A DNA stretch of 64,000 bases from Amoebophrya sp. A120 (taxonomy: Eukaryota; Sar; Dinophyceae; Syndiniales; Amoebophryaceae). Both the position numbers and the translations under genes were made by a program. Numbering within the stretch: position 1 is the first letter of the stretch; each line of letters starts with the position of its first letter. The notes beneath the pieces are model-generated. The model was not told the origin of the DNA and searched no databases. It worked only from the letters and a program-made list of their open reading frames with translations. This document shows, one piece after another, positions 25,801 through 34,755 of this stretch. Where the stretch lies: contig CAJINV010000010.1 in NCBI GenBank assembly GCA_905178155.1, positions 729,188-793,187 of the forward strand. The letters are read 5' to 3'.

Positions 25801-25949
25801 TCGGCGCCGGTCATGTGCAGGTGGTTGAAGAGCATGGAAAAGTCGCCATTCCGGTACAGGCTGGTCGCGTCGGGCCCGCGGCTTTTCAAGTAGGTGTTGA
25901 TCACCGCGAGGTTGCGCAGCACCCAGGAGACCAGCAGAAAAGAGCACAT
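10819..25949 (-). CDS. Asparagine-synthetase-like protein with ~1150-residue C-terminal extension, 35 exons
   Basis: Start at 25949, chosen because it puts Cys at position 2 (MCSFLL), the glutaminase nucleophile; an ATG 16 codons upstream is open too. Stop TAA 10821-10819. Removing 34 IEs leaves 5679 nt without a stop (1892 residues). The class II glutamine amidotransferase domain has Cys2, RGPD (24-27), FNGEIYN (about 123-129) and DGEF. The synthetase domain has the PP-loop FLGLSSGYDAG (about 463-473), YLTGSGADEI (about 576-585) and KEELVGGAF-GIEARYPFLDK, ending near residue 730. The family makes asparagine from aspartate, glutamine and ATP. The rest is a novel tail: acidic/Ser-rich linkers, a basic helix (QKERMLSEQSKYAKKYWN) and a folded-looking block with YEGNLVMTIDGYTNHIWHQD. 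Exons at 23402-23864 also read plausibly in another frame. Confidence 0.88.
11039..11303. mobile_element. Introner element, family A
   Basis: 265 bp, TSD TGCTC. Last intron of the asparagine-synthetase-like gene. Confidence 0.93.
11374..11582. mobile_element. Introner element, family I
   Basis: 209 bp, TSD AAACT. Confidence 0.93.
11713..11979. mobile_element. Introner element, family A
   Basis: 267 bp, TSD CCGCA. Right TIR interrupted by an AGGGAGC variant. Confidence 0.92.
12094..12794. mobile_element. Composite introner element (L core fused to an A element)
   Basis: 701 bp, by far the longest IE, TSD CGCGA intact on both sides. It opens with an A tip and TGTCTGG, then carries about 430 bp of unrelated sequence, and from about 12540 continues as an almost complete A element. 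The host frame (12088 and 12795) joins correctly, so the whole composite behaves as one intron. Confidence 0.88.
12116..12305. repeat. L core, shared with 48044-48234
   Basis: About 190 bp beginning TGTTTTGTCTGGAAACAAG, nearly identical in the two places. It is entered at the same position of the A TIR in both. It has no coding capacity that I see. Confidence 0.85.
13113..13432. mobile_element. Introner element, family G
   Basis: 320 bp, TSD CCCCG. Left tip TATTATAATG. Confidence 0.92.
13498..13760. mobile_element. Introner element, family D
   Basis: 263 bp, shorter than other D copies, TSD TGTCG. The right TIR has lost its GGGGAGGGG core (reads GAGGCGAGGACATTTTCC). Confidence 0.88.
13818..14090. 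mobile_element. Introner element, family A
   Basis: 273 bp, TSD AACGC. Left tip mutated to TGTC. Confidence 0.9.
14671..14820. mobile_element. Introner element, family A, short deletion derivative
   Basis: 150 bp, TSD CCGTC/TCGTC. Both TIRs retain only their tips (GCAAATATGTC / GACATATTTGC) with degenerate cores; about 110 bp of interior is missing. Still excised in frame. Confidence 0.82.
14844..15164. mobile_element. Introner element, family D
   Basis: 321 bp, TSD GGAAG. Separated from the previous IE by 23 bp, which leaves an 18-nt exon (14821-14838). Confidence 0.92.
15367..15688. mobile_element. Introner element, family D
   Basis: 322 bp, TSD AGAGA. Left tip decayed (GATAAAAATG). Confidence 0.88.
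15772..15980. mobile_element. Introner element, family I
   Basis: 209 bp, TSD GCATC/GCAGC. Confidence 0.9.
16227..16533. mobile_element. Introner element, family H
   Basis: 307 bp, TSD CGTCT. Confidence 0.92.
16580..16900. mobile_element. Introner element, family D
   Basis: 321 bp, TSD TCGTA. Confidence 0.92.
17649..17903. mobile_element. Introner element, family A
   Basis: 255 bp, TSD TAATA/CAATA. Interior is the reverse complement of 1230-1482. Confidence 0.9.
18108..18317. mobile_element. Introner element, family E
   Basis: 210 bp, TSD TGGTG. Confidence 0.92.
18361..18630. mobile_element. Introner element, family A
   Basis: 270 bp, TSD TTCCG/CTCCG. The exon between this and the family E copy is 38 nt. 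Confidence 0.9.
18681..19002. mobile_element. Introner element, family D
   Basis: 322 bp, TSD CTCGT. Confidence 0.92.
19056..19334. mobile_element. Introner element, family B
   Basis: 279 bp, TSD CACAT. Left tip TTTCCTGTGT. Confidence 0.9.
19375..19606. mobile_element. Introner element, family M
   Basis: 232 bp, TSD GCGTG. Long TIR pairing AACTCCAACTCCCCCTCATTTG with a similar inverted right end. Exon to its left is 35 nt. Confidence 0.9.
19759..20011. mobile_element. Introner element, family A
   Basis: 253 bp, TSD GCTGC. Same subfamily as 58302-58553 and 63220-63471. Confidence 0.93.
20094..20373. mobile_element. Introner element, family B
   Basis: 280 bp, TSD TCGTT. Confidence 0.93.
20446..20597. 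mobile_element. Introner element, family C
   Basis: 152 bp, TSD CGTTC. Lies just after the conserved synthetase domain of the host gene. Confidence 0.93.
20879..21143. mobile_element. Introner element, family A
   Basis: 265 bp, TSD CGAAC. Splits the GGAF / GIEARYPFLD motif of the synthetase domain. Confidence 0.93.
21197..21449. mobile_element. Introner element, family A
   Basis: 253 bp, TSD TCCCG. Inverse orientation relative to 1230-1482 and 25000-25252. Confidence 0.93.
21521..21746. mobile_element. Introner element, family E
   Basis: 226 bp, TSD TTGAC. Confidence 0.92.
22172..22460. mobile_element. Introner element, family B
   Basis: 289 bp, TSD GATGG. Sits immediately before the PP-loop exon. 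Confidence 0.93.
22551..22782. mobile_element. Introner element, family M
   Basis: 232 bp, TSD GTCGA. TIRs diverged from those of 19375-19606, but the CCCCCTCATTTG segment is kept. Confidence 0.9.
22894..23102. mobile_element. Introner element, family F
   Basis: 209 bp, TSD TCCTC. Nearly identical to 60997-61205; inverse of 28714-28922. Confidence 0.93.
23140..23401. mobile_element. Introner element, family A
   Basis: 262 bp, TSD GTCTC. Exon between this and the family F copy is 32 nt. Confidence 0.93.
23541..23801. mobile_element. Introner element, family A
   Basis: 261 bp, TSD TTGTG. Confidence 0.93.
23870..24173. mobile_element. Introner element, family G
   Basis: 304 bp, TSD AATCG. 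Confidence 0.92.
24259..24522. mobile_element. Introner element, family A
   Basis: 264 bp, TSD CGCAG. Right TIR carries the CATCCAGGGAT variant. Confidence 0.92.
24663..24945. mobile_element. Introner element, family B
   Basis: 283 bp, TSD GCTTT. Confidence 0.93.
25000..25252. mobile_element. Introner element, family A
   Basis: 253 bp, TSD CTCTG/CTCTC. First intron of the asparagine-synthetase-like gene. Confidence 0.92.
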
Positions 25950-26289
25950 GGCTGCTGGTATATCCGATCCTGGAGCAGACGAGACGAGTGCTGACAAAAA
26001 CAGAATAAACTAGCAGCACTTAGGAACGGAGGACATAACGGGCGCTAGTACGCCGGGCGCACTCCCTGCCGCGCGAGCGGCATCCGGGTAGTGCTTCCGC
26101 TGGTGTTCATGAGCATGTGATAAATTTGCTGGTCGAAACAGAAGCAGACAGAGAGCGCATGACTACGCGTAGTGAAAGGCGTGTTTCCCAACTCCAAGGG
26201 GAAGAAGAGGCTCGGTGATCGTCCACACAGGAAAGATCATTCTTGTTGACCGAGAATCAAGAGAACACAAAACAGCAACGCCACTCGAT

Positions 26290-27570
26290 TATCTCTGTCG
26301 ACCCGGCAAAAGCGCAGCATGATAAGCGCTGCGGAATGCTATAGGTAGAGCGGCACCACAGCGGTAGATACCACGCGGGCGCGAAATGGTACTGCAGCAG
26401 CCGGAGGACGCAATTACAGCGAAGCCGCAGGCGCGGGCGCCCGCGCAATCAATGGGCGGAACACGCGGAGCGTCCGCGGGGGGGCTTAATGAATCGCGGC
26501 GCAAGGGACAACAGCGCCGGCGGCCGAATCTAACCAATGGGGGCGCACCGGCTGCCCCCGGAAACCGTGCGAATGGCCGGCGCGGCCAACCCAGACAGGC
26601 CGCAAAGTCCTGGGCGCGCGACGCGGGCGGCGCCGGCTGGCAGGACAAACACAGAAGGCACAAGGCGGGGCCCGCGCGCTTAGATAGTACGCGCGCAGCA
26701 AGCGCGCGGCGGCGCGGGGCTCGGGGGCGGGGCAAAGGGCGCGGCGCAAAGGGCGCGGCGCAAAGGGCGCGGCGCTTTTCCTCTCGCCAATGAGGAGGGG
26801 GATTCGGGGCCCGCCGGCGAAGACTTCGGGGCACTACCGCGGACGGGCCTGGCTGGATCGCCGTCCGGGTTCCTGTACGAAACTGCCCGCCTCTACACCG
26901 CCGAAGTAAAACCGGCGCGCGCCCGCGGCAAAAGAATCCGCGCCGGGGCCGACCCGGGGCGGCGCCCGCTGTTCGGCCGTGCGGCACCCGGCCCGCTCTT
27001 CGGGCCGGTGGCGCTGCAAGGGTGCGGAGACGTGCCCGCTTCGCCGGGCCCCAAGCGCCCCAGAAGGGTGCGGCCGAATCGGCGGCGCCGCCTTCACTCG
27101 CGCAGCCTTTCGGGACAGCGTCACCCGGGCGGCAGCCCATCCCCGCGCATGTGTCCCCGGGGAATCCTGCAGGAGCTGCATACATTTCAGGAGTGTATGC
27201 CGACCCCAGAGGCGGCGGAGCCGAAGAGCTTCGCGCCCGGCCGCGCCTGTCAGCTAATCAAATCCGCGAGGGATATGGGGCGCGGGCCGCCGCGCCTGCA
27301 CTGCGTGCTGCAAGGTGCGCGCGGCCGGACTATAAAACCCGGGCCGCTGTATCTATGTGCGGCGCCCCGAGAGACGAGCGCGAAGCCGGACGCGCAGGGC
27401 CATTCGAGCGGCAGCAGCGCCCGCGCCCCCGCTACCTCCGGGCGGCCTTTTGCATCCGCGATCTGCCACAACTTCCACAGTTCCCGAAGTATGGCCACCG
27501 GGGTGAAGCTTCCCCGCGGCTGCTCGCCACGGCGGTGGGGCAGCCGGCCCGCGCCTCCTAAGCGCATGCC
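26290..27570. other. GC-rich island, function unknown
   Basis: About 1.3 kb with far higher GC and CpG content than anything else in the window. Long frames are open on both strands (for example 26289-27185 minus, 27008-27679 plus). They translate to Arg/Ala/Pro/Gly-rich strings with no recognisable domain, as expected from GC-rich non-coding DNA. A TATAAAA box-like string occurs at about 27330. The island has no IE, TIR or TSD. It could be a regulatory CpG island, a foreign insertion, or part of an unrecognised repeat. Confidence 0.6.
26732..26773. repeat. 14-bp tandem repeat, 3 copies
   Basis: GCAAAGGGCGCGGC is repeated three times without change inside the GC-rich island. Confidence 0.9.
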
Positions 27571-28080
27571 GAAGTCATATACTCTGTTCATTCGCAAGCA
27601 AAGCAATCAAGCCGCAACCACACGACCCGAAGGTAAGGCCGTGCCACCTGTCCCATTCGCTCTCCCTTGGCGAAGATGAACACACTTAGACGACTAGCTT
27701 GAGCGCGTCGCTTAAGAAGCAGCACGGCGCCAGCATGATCGAACAAAGACAAACTTCTATTTCCCTTACTCAATATATAATATCTTCAGAGGACTTTTCC
27801 TGTTCATCACGTCGCTCAGAAATATGAAGAATCAGCCCGAGGGAAAACTCGGGAAAGATCGGCCTCACAGTCGTCTTCTGTTCTTTCAGTGAAAGATCGG
27901 AGGTTACAAAGCTTCTAGGAAGGTTCGCTGACTCGATTGATGCTAAAAGCCAACCAAAAGATGCGCTACGAATACAACATCTAATTCTAAATATAAAGCT
28001 GACCACGTCGATAGTAGATATAATCCAAATGGCGACGATCATAGGCCAAGTAGTAGTACATCTAAAACTTTATCAAATCT

Positions 28081-31000
28081 TCATCCTTCTTTCGTCTCCC
28101 CCACCACCTCCTCTCCCCTTTTCTCCTCCCGGTTCCTCCCACGTTCCTTCCGTCGTCGCTTCCGGTCTTCCCGAGAGGAACCTCCAGCAGCGCCGTCTTC
28201 AACATGCTCTCCTCGCCCCTCATCGACCGGTACCTTCACCCCGTACCAGGCCGCAACTTCCTTCTTCAAGACCAGCGGCAGGGGGCACTTTGCGAAGAAC
28301 GGCACTGCAGTCGAGTCTGCATCTCCTTCCTGCCTCCCCTTCTCCATTTCCAACAGCGCGATCACTGTCGACAGCGGGTGAAACCGGTCGAACATGCTCA
28401 AAGCCAGGTTTACGTGTTCGGAGGCGTTCGTAAATTGCGGATTCTTCACCGTCATGATGTGCACGTGGAAGTACCAAAACGTCGGGTGGTAGTGGATGTA
28501 CGCAACAAAGTCGTCCTTCGGAATGTTGTAGGTCCTCGCCAACTGCTCCGGAATAATTTTGCTCTCTATCTGCTTCAACAAGGCTAGATGTTTCCCGCTC
28601 TGTAAGTCCCGGAGGGACCGGATCGCCGGGTCCTTCAGCAGAAACAAACAGTGCAACTGCTCCGCGACGGTGGTTGGTGTTGTTGACGCAGAAGTAGTTG
28701 CAGTAGCAGAACTTATCCAACGAAAAAACTGTTTCACTGTGATGGTTTTGCAAGATCCGCATCACAAGTTTGCTACACATGACACAGAAAACTTGCCATG
28801 CGCGCTTCCCAAGGGAAAACACGCTTAAAAATCCAATGCGTTGGGGGTGTAGCAAGACAAATCGTTCTGTGTTCCATTCCATGCATCACAAGTTCACAGT
28901 GAAACAGTTTTTTCTTGCGATAGAACTTGCAGTTGCTGTACTATTCAACATCTCGCCCGTACTGACACTGTCGCTTTCCACCCACTTTGAGTCCCGCACG
29001 ACCAGAAATTCCTCTTCGTCTATCCTGAGTAAAAACGTCCGCACACCAGAGTCAAGATGGTCAATCTGCAAGACAAATCAACCAGCTTTGGTTGTTTGGC
29101 ATGACAAGTTTGTCCTCGTAGTGTATTCCTGTTTTAGGTAGGTCAGCAGCATCACAGACCTAGCATAGCATGCTGATTCTAGCATCACAAATTCCAAAAC
29201 ACGACTAGAAAATGCATCTCATGGGGCTCCGCATGAGAAACTTTTTTGGCGTGCAGAATTGCATGACAACTCTGGGGTGGGGATGTTTTTACACGAGATA
29301 TCGTCCACGAGCAAACGGTCCTGTTCCGCTTTACCTTCGATGATATCAAATGTAAAAATGTCTGGGTCTGGAAGAGCCAAACTTGTGATGCTGCATTTGG
29401 ATGCTAAAAAAACTTGTATTGCATGACCAGCAAGAGGATTCAAATTTGGCTACGCGGAGAGGGCATTTGTCATGCTGGATGCGCATAGATAAGCGCTCAA
29501 GAAATCTGTGATGCTATGGCATACATCACAGACGTCACGGATCATGGAAAATGTGCATAACAAAGTTGTGCTCTTCCAGACCCAGACATTTTTACAGTTG
29601 ATAGATGATGTTCCGCACCCACTGGTCTCTCGCTGCGGTTTTCGGGTTGTTCACAAACTTCTTTTTCGTGACAGAATTATACAAGTCCTCCGTCTCAAGG
29701 ACCCGGAAAAGCAGCTCGGGTGTCGCTTTGTACACGTCTCTGCGATCAGCGGGAAGGACCAGGGACAGCTTCAAATATCAGAAGGAAAAATCCCCCCTCC
29801 CCATATCAACAGGAAGCTTCCGATGCTGATTTGCGTACACAGATCAGATCTGTCTTCGCAGAAAGTGCTTGGCGGCATTTTCTGAGAAGTTTTGGGTATG
29901 GGTATGCAGAAGGCTAGCAATTACGCATGACAATGAACAGGTTTGCAGTTGCAGTAGTCGAAAGCGCATGACGAACTGGCTGTCGAATGCAAAACATGGC
30001 TCGTCCCTTTACAAACCTATAGGCAGAAGACAAAGGTGATTTGTGGCCACAAATCAGCATCAGAAATTCCCACTTTGATGTGGGGAGGGGGGATTTTTCA
30101 TTTTGATAGCAAGTCCGCCGCATTCAGGAGCCGCAAGCCGGACACGTATCGGTCGTTGACGGCGATGTTTTCGAAATCCTTGTATCAGATGTAAAAATGT
30201 CTGGGTCTGGAAACTTGTGATGCTGAATTGCGCATGATTGAAGCCCTTCCCATGGCAGCCAAGCATGGCAAGTTTTTGAGAGGTCTACTGATGCCTAGCA
30301 CGCATCACAAATTGCGTTTTCGCATGACAAAGAAAGCCTCTGTCTTGCTGCTCATGCAACACAGATTTTCCAGGAATGCATGACACGCATTACAAGTTCC
30401 AACTTTCCAGACCCAGACATTTTTGCATTTGATACCTTGTGAAAACAAGCAATGTCGTTGCTCTCCTTCTTGTTCCCGGTGAGGAGCGCGGCCAGGGTTT
30501 TTTCCAAAATACAGCCAGTAGTCGTTGTTTGGTCTTGATCTACTTGTTTCTCATTTGTTTTAGCACCATTCTCGTCCACCATAGAACCGGCACTACTTAT
30601 CTCTGTATCAAATGTAAAAATCCCTGGATGTCTGGAAGAATGCGCGACTTGTCATGCAGCTTTTCCATGACCCATGAGGTCTGGAATGCAGGGCCTAGCG
30701 TGACAGATTCTGTGCGATCTCTCTCATGCCTATCCTGCATGAGAAACTCCCTCCCGACTTGGTCAAAACTGGACGACTTTTGGTAGTCATGCAACACAGT
30801 TTTTTGCATACTTCAGATTTAGCATGACAAGTTGCATTCTTCCAGACCCAGACACTTTTACATTTCATACTCTGCCTTCGCAAACAAACTCGCCACTTCC
30901 TCGCTAAACGCCGTCTCAAACGTGAGCAGCGCTTCAACATTATCTTTCTCGAGTAGCAACGTTTTGCTCCCGAGCTTTTGCTTGATTTTAAAATTTCTCA

Positions 31001-31136
31001 GCTTCTCCAGAATCTCCGTGGTGTTGGTGGTCGTTTTGGACGTGGTTGTGTCTTGCTCGGGTTGATGTTCGGCAGCTGTTGTAGTTCCATCGGGAACAAC
31101 TTGTGAGGTAGCAGTGCTAGGCACAGAAGTAGTCAT
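28081..31136 (-). CDS. DCPS: Scavenger mRNA-decapping enzyme DcpS, 475 residues, 7 exons
   Basis: Start ATG 31136, stop at 28083-28081. Removing six IEs, each with one TSD, gives 1428 nt in frame. The family hydrolyses the cap dinucleotide m7GpppN left after 3'-5' mRNA decay. The regulatory N-terminal half carries VYKATPE...ETEDLY...QWVRNIIEGKAEQDR, which matches the N-terminal domain of eukaryotic DcpS. Then follow a short FLVVRDSKWV strand and the HIT domain: SLRDLQSGKHLALL (about 298-311), IHYHPTFWYFHVHI (about 338-351) and a long helix. The HIT triad is altered: the expected first His is Tyr346, while His348 (catalytic position) and His350 are kept. The C-terminus is a basic/acidic low-complexity tail (about 440-475). 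This gene is the clearest test case for the IE excision rule. Confidence 0.93.
28714..28922. mobile_element. Introner element, family F
   Basis: 209 bp, TSD GAACT. Opposite orientation to the other two F copies. Last intron of DCPS. Confidence 0.94.
29021..29300. mobile_element. Introner element, family B
   Basis: 280 bp, TSD TCGTC. Confidence 0.94.
29344..29603. mobile_element. Introner element, family A
   Basis: 260 bp, TSD GATGA. Splits QWVRNII from EGKAEQDR in DCPS; the join is exact. Confidence 0.94.
29776..30108. mobile_element. Introner element, family D
   Basis: 333 bp, TSD TCAAA/GCAAG (3/5). The frame is right only with the right-hand TSD copy kept. Confidence 0.88.
30183..30434. 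mobile_element. Introner element, family A
   Basis: 252 bp, TSD CCTTG. Here the TSD happens to allow a GT-AG reading (AAG^GTATC...AAG^GATTT), unlike most copies. Confidence 0.94.
30606..30869. mobile_element. Introner element, family A
   Basis: 264 bp, TSD CTCTG. First intron of DCPS, after codon 89. Confidence 0.94.
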
Positions 31137-31942
31137 GTTGTACTTTTTGAAAAGAATAAAACTCTACTGATTTCCCGGGCAGTATCGAAGCAGGGGAGGA
31201 TGAAAAATAGCGTGTCGGTTTTTGCAGACGACGAGCTAGTCCTACTTATTCTCAACTGGACTCGAAAAAGCTAAAGCAGCGGCGTTCTTACTTGGAGGTC
31301 TTTACCACACAGTGGTTATGGTTTTTCTTTTCTTCACAAAAACGTTCTACTTACGTCCTGAACTTATCTGAAAATAAACAGCGCTTGTAGCTCTTCTGTA
31401 CGAAATGCGTCTGTACTATCAATTAAATGCGCCTGTATAAATTCCTCTTCCCTACAACATTTGGTGACGAAGTGCGAGGATCTTCACCGGTGCCGCGTCG
31501 ATAATCATAATTCATCCTGTCACGACTTTTCTTCCGGTCGAGAACTACCAGATCCTGAATGGCCACTTTCAATTCAACCGCTAATTCTACGAAAATTCTA
31601 CTTGTTCCATACATTTTAGCCACAACTAGCACATTGCTGCGAACGAGGACAGCAAGATCGTCATCTTCCGAAGTATCTATACAGAGGAGCAACAAATTCT
31701 GATCCTCTTATCCCCGCAATCCCCCCGCCGCCTTCGTGAAAAAATCCCCAATACAACATAATTGGTCGGCGTCACAAATCAAGGGCAGGACGCAGTCCAT
31801 CGGAGAGCAGGCGCGCAAATGGTGAGTTGCTTTACAGATTGCTATCCTGTTCCACCTCGCTCGGCTGTTTCAAAACGCACGGAGTTGTATGACGTCGCAG
31901 TCAAAAAGGAAAAAAATCTCCGATAGGATGAAAAATTATCTG
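31137..31942. other. Intergenic region upstream of DCPS
   Basis: 806 bp. A 90-codon minus-strand frame at 31423-31695 (MLLLCIDTSEDDDLAVLVRS...) is open and reads like protein, but it has no IE, no family and no other support. Otherwise nothing recognised. Confidence 0.5.
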
Positions 31943-33178
31943 TCAAACTCCAACCCGCTGCAGCAGTTCGTTGCGCAACAGAGAATTATTCTCACTCACC
32001 GCTATGATCGAAGGTCGCGCTGTCACGACAACGCAGCATTCCAAAAATTCCCCGACCATCGAAAACGCAGGAAGAAGTAGTTGTAGCTGGAGGCCTCTTT
32101 TCCCGCCGACAATAAAGCGAATGTAGTTGTTCCTGGCCCCCAGGAGGTCCCGGCTCCGACGCGCCGTTGCTGGTAGGAATTGTACTACTACTTCTTCCTT
32201 TATCAAATGTAAAAATGTCTGGGTCTGGAACAATCCAACTTGCGATGCTGGATTTGGATTCCAAAAAAATCTGTATTGCATGAGTACCAAAGGGAATGTA
32301 ATTCTTGCAACGCGGAGAGGGCATTTGTCATGCGGAATAGGCATCAAGAAGCTCGCAAAAAATCAGTGATGCTAAGGCATGCATCACAGACATCCGGGCT
32401 CATCCAAAACGTGCATGACAAGTGTCAGAATCTTCCAGACCCGGACATTTTTACATTTGATATCCTTTCTCCCAATGCTCCGTCAACGTGTCGAAAATTC
32501 CCAGGAAGTCATCCCGAAACCGGCCTATCAAAAGGAAAAATCGTCCCTCCCCACATAAAAACGAAACTTCTGATGCTGGATCTGGGTACACAAATCCAAT
32601 TTGTGTTGCAGTAAGGGAATGCACGCAGACCCTGCGCCTAGGCAGGACCCCTTTGGTGTAGGCGCCTAGCATGGTAGACGGCTACCCTGTTGGCCTTACA
32701 GCATTACAAATCGCCTGAATAACGTGGCGGAGAGCCTGGGTGTGCCTTCGTGCAAGAAAGACCCGATTTGTGGTCACAAATCTGCATCACAAATTTTCAG
32801 AAGAATGCGTCTTCAATATGGGGAGGCGGGATTTTTCTTTGCAATACGACCGATCGTGGACACACCCAGTCGGTCGGAAGAGTACCCGAGGGAAGACAGA
32901 CCGAAGGATTCCGCGAAGGTTTTTTCGCGGTCGTGGAAGAGCGATGGAACGGCAGTGGAAGAACTTCTTCCACCCGAGGAGCCCCTGCCTCGCGACAGCG
33001 TGACTGCTGCGGCGGTAGTGATAATTCTTGAGGTCTTTATGACAACACGACGAGGAGGACCAGGTTGTACTTGTAGCACTTGTTCTAACTCAAGTTCTTG
33101 CAACAGAAAAGCCGTCAGCAGCGCGGACAGTAAGCGACGAAAAGTGGTCCGCTTGATGCCTCCGCTCCTCGTGGTCAT
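31943..33178 (-). CDS. Small uncertain gene with hydrophobic N-terminus, 3 exons
   Basis: Possible start ATG 33178 (MTTRSGGIKRTTFRRLLSAL), upstream Met at 33304. Residues about 9-30 form a basic-then-hydrophobic leader, suggesting a signal or targeting peptide. Two IEs (32526-32846, 32201-32462) separate exons ending STIGR and FRDDFLGIFDTLTEHWEKG. The third exon is ambiguous. Strict excision gives a Ser/Pro-rich end stopping at 31992. The neighbouring frame (EEVVVQFLPATARRSRDLLG...IRFIVGGKRG, stop 31943) looks more protein-like but needs a 1-2 nt shift at the junction. Family not recognised. Confidence 0.45.
32201..32462. mobile_element. Introner element, family A
   Basis: 262 bp, TSD TCCTT. 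The downstream exon reads better one frame away from the strict join. Confidence 0.92.
32526..32846. mobile_element. Introner element, family D
   Basis: 321 bp, TSD CGGCC/CGACC. Exon between this and the next IE is 58 nt. Confidence 0.92.
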
Positions 33179-33304
33179 GGTTGTTTCTTTTTGTCGTGAT
33201 AGAAATCTTCTGCTAGGGGTTGCATTCTTGTATGGGGTATCAATACGATTTCGATGCTCGTGACTCTGACCACTAAGGACAAACTTTGTAGTTCCTGACA
33301 CCAT

Positions 33305-34755
33305 GGCTACTTAAGTACTTCCTTTGCAAAGGTTCTGGCACGGAATACTAAAATTCGGTTATACTATGAGCCGAAAACTGGATCTTCTTGTTGCTGTCCC
33401 AGCACACCTAAGCAAGTAGAAGGCGAAGGAGGACCAAAAAACACGGAAAAAAAATCTACTTCCACAGATCATGGCCCCTTTCATGAAAATTGCAATCGCA
33501 CTGCCATCAAGATGATCTTGTTCCGGCCGCCTACTTATCAGAGATGGATCACGCACACCGTTCTTTTTTGCGAGCTCCGCTGTCCTCGCTGACGCTGATT
33601 TCTTTGTGCTTGCACGGGTCGTGGTTGCTTTGTACTTTGGTACAGGAATCAAGTGCAAAAACTCACAACTGACGCTCACGAGCACAGATCATCACATCTG
33701 CACGGCTTTGGAGTTCAATTCGTCACCGAGAGCGGACAGAAAAAGATAGTGTTAATGACACTACATCGAATAAATAAACGCGCGAGGACAAAGACACAAG
33801 GTCGAGCGAAGCAGTTTTTGAGAAAATAGCACTATGTTGAAAGTGACCACGACCACTGGATTTGTACAGGTATACTTGCCCATGCTCATGGAAATTCATC
33901 AGGAACCAGCACGAGCGACACTCGGAAAAACATAGAACAGCTTTCAGACTCTGGACGCAGCCAATTCCACTGTGTCCGGAAATCGGATAGATTCTTCGAA
34001 ATCGAATCTAACACAGAATCAGTAGCTTTTCGGATCCAACTTGATGAAAGACCTAGATATCCTTCTATCAGAGATCAGACACCGTCAACCAACACGTGTT
34101 CTTGTTTTTCATAAGCTCCGCTGTCGGAGACTATGATGAATAACGAGAACAAACCAAAGTAGTTGCACTTTAGCTCCGTCGTGGCATCAACGTCGTGCAC
34201 CTACAAGGCCCTCTCGAGGTGGAGCAACAAAATTTACGACAAACAGTACTTCTTTCTCGTCCGTTCCTCTGATTTATTTTTAGATCATTTCTTACTAACG
34301 CTAGACGTTCATTCTGTTTCAAATCTTCGGGCTCGCCCCGAAGAGCAAGTCTCCTGTTCGGAAGTTGTAAAGTGCCTCGATCATGTGCTGTATTCTCTTC
34401 ATAATCTCGTTCTCGGCTCTTGTTGATGCAAAAAAACAACTACAGCCGTGCAATAAAAATTTTGCCTGTATTCTAAAAGAGCGAAAAAGTAGAAAGGCGG
34501 CACAAGTGGATGAAATTGCCATGGGAAACAAAACTGCAAAAGTTCCATTTTTTCAGACAACAAACTGGGAGGTGTGGAGAAGTACAACTGGAAGTGCAAC
34601 TGCTGCAGCAGTCGCACATGTACAACTAAGCGATACATCATAAAAATGAAACGAAGTCACCAAAGGTGTGTCCTGTATTCGTCATACTGTAGCTGCACAA
34701 AAACAAAAATGCGTACTTTCGATGTGGCATTAGACGTAGAGGCAGTTCAACACAT
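33305..34755. other. Intergenic region
   Basis: 1.45 kb without IEs, AT-rich toward 33700-34700. Short open frames (33359-33685 minus, 34170-34439 minus, 34163-34426 plus) have no domain, no IE interruption and overlap each other; none is called. Confidence 0.55.

Larger units (their letters stand above)
25950..28080. other. Intergenic region with GC-rich island
   Basis: 2.1 kb between the DcpS stop and the start of the asparagine-synthetase-like gene. It contains no IE at all. The flanks (25950-26290 and 27580-28080) are ordinary in base composition; the centre is the GC island listed separately. Confidence 0.7.

Noticed and set aside
26290-27570. rRNA or tRNA genes in the GC-rich island
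   Set aside because: I see no tRNA cloverleaf, no conserved rRNA core strings and no RNA-gene termini on reading both strands.
26289-27679. Long open frames (298 and 223 codons) in the GC-rich island
   Set aside because: Arg/Ala/Pro/Gly-rich, open on both strands at once, no domain and no IE; stop codons are simply rare in such GC-rich DNA.
31889-32080. Plus-strand 63-codon frame rich in Lys/Arg (MTSQSKRKKISDRMKNYL)
   Set aside because: It overlaps the better-supported minus-strand exon and has no further evidence.
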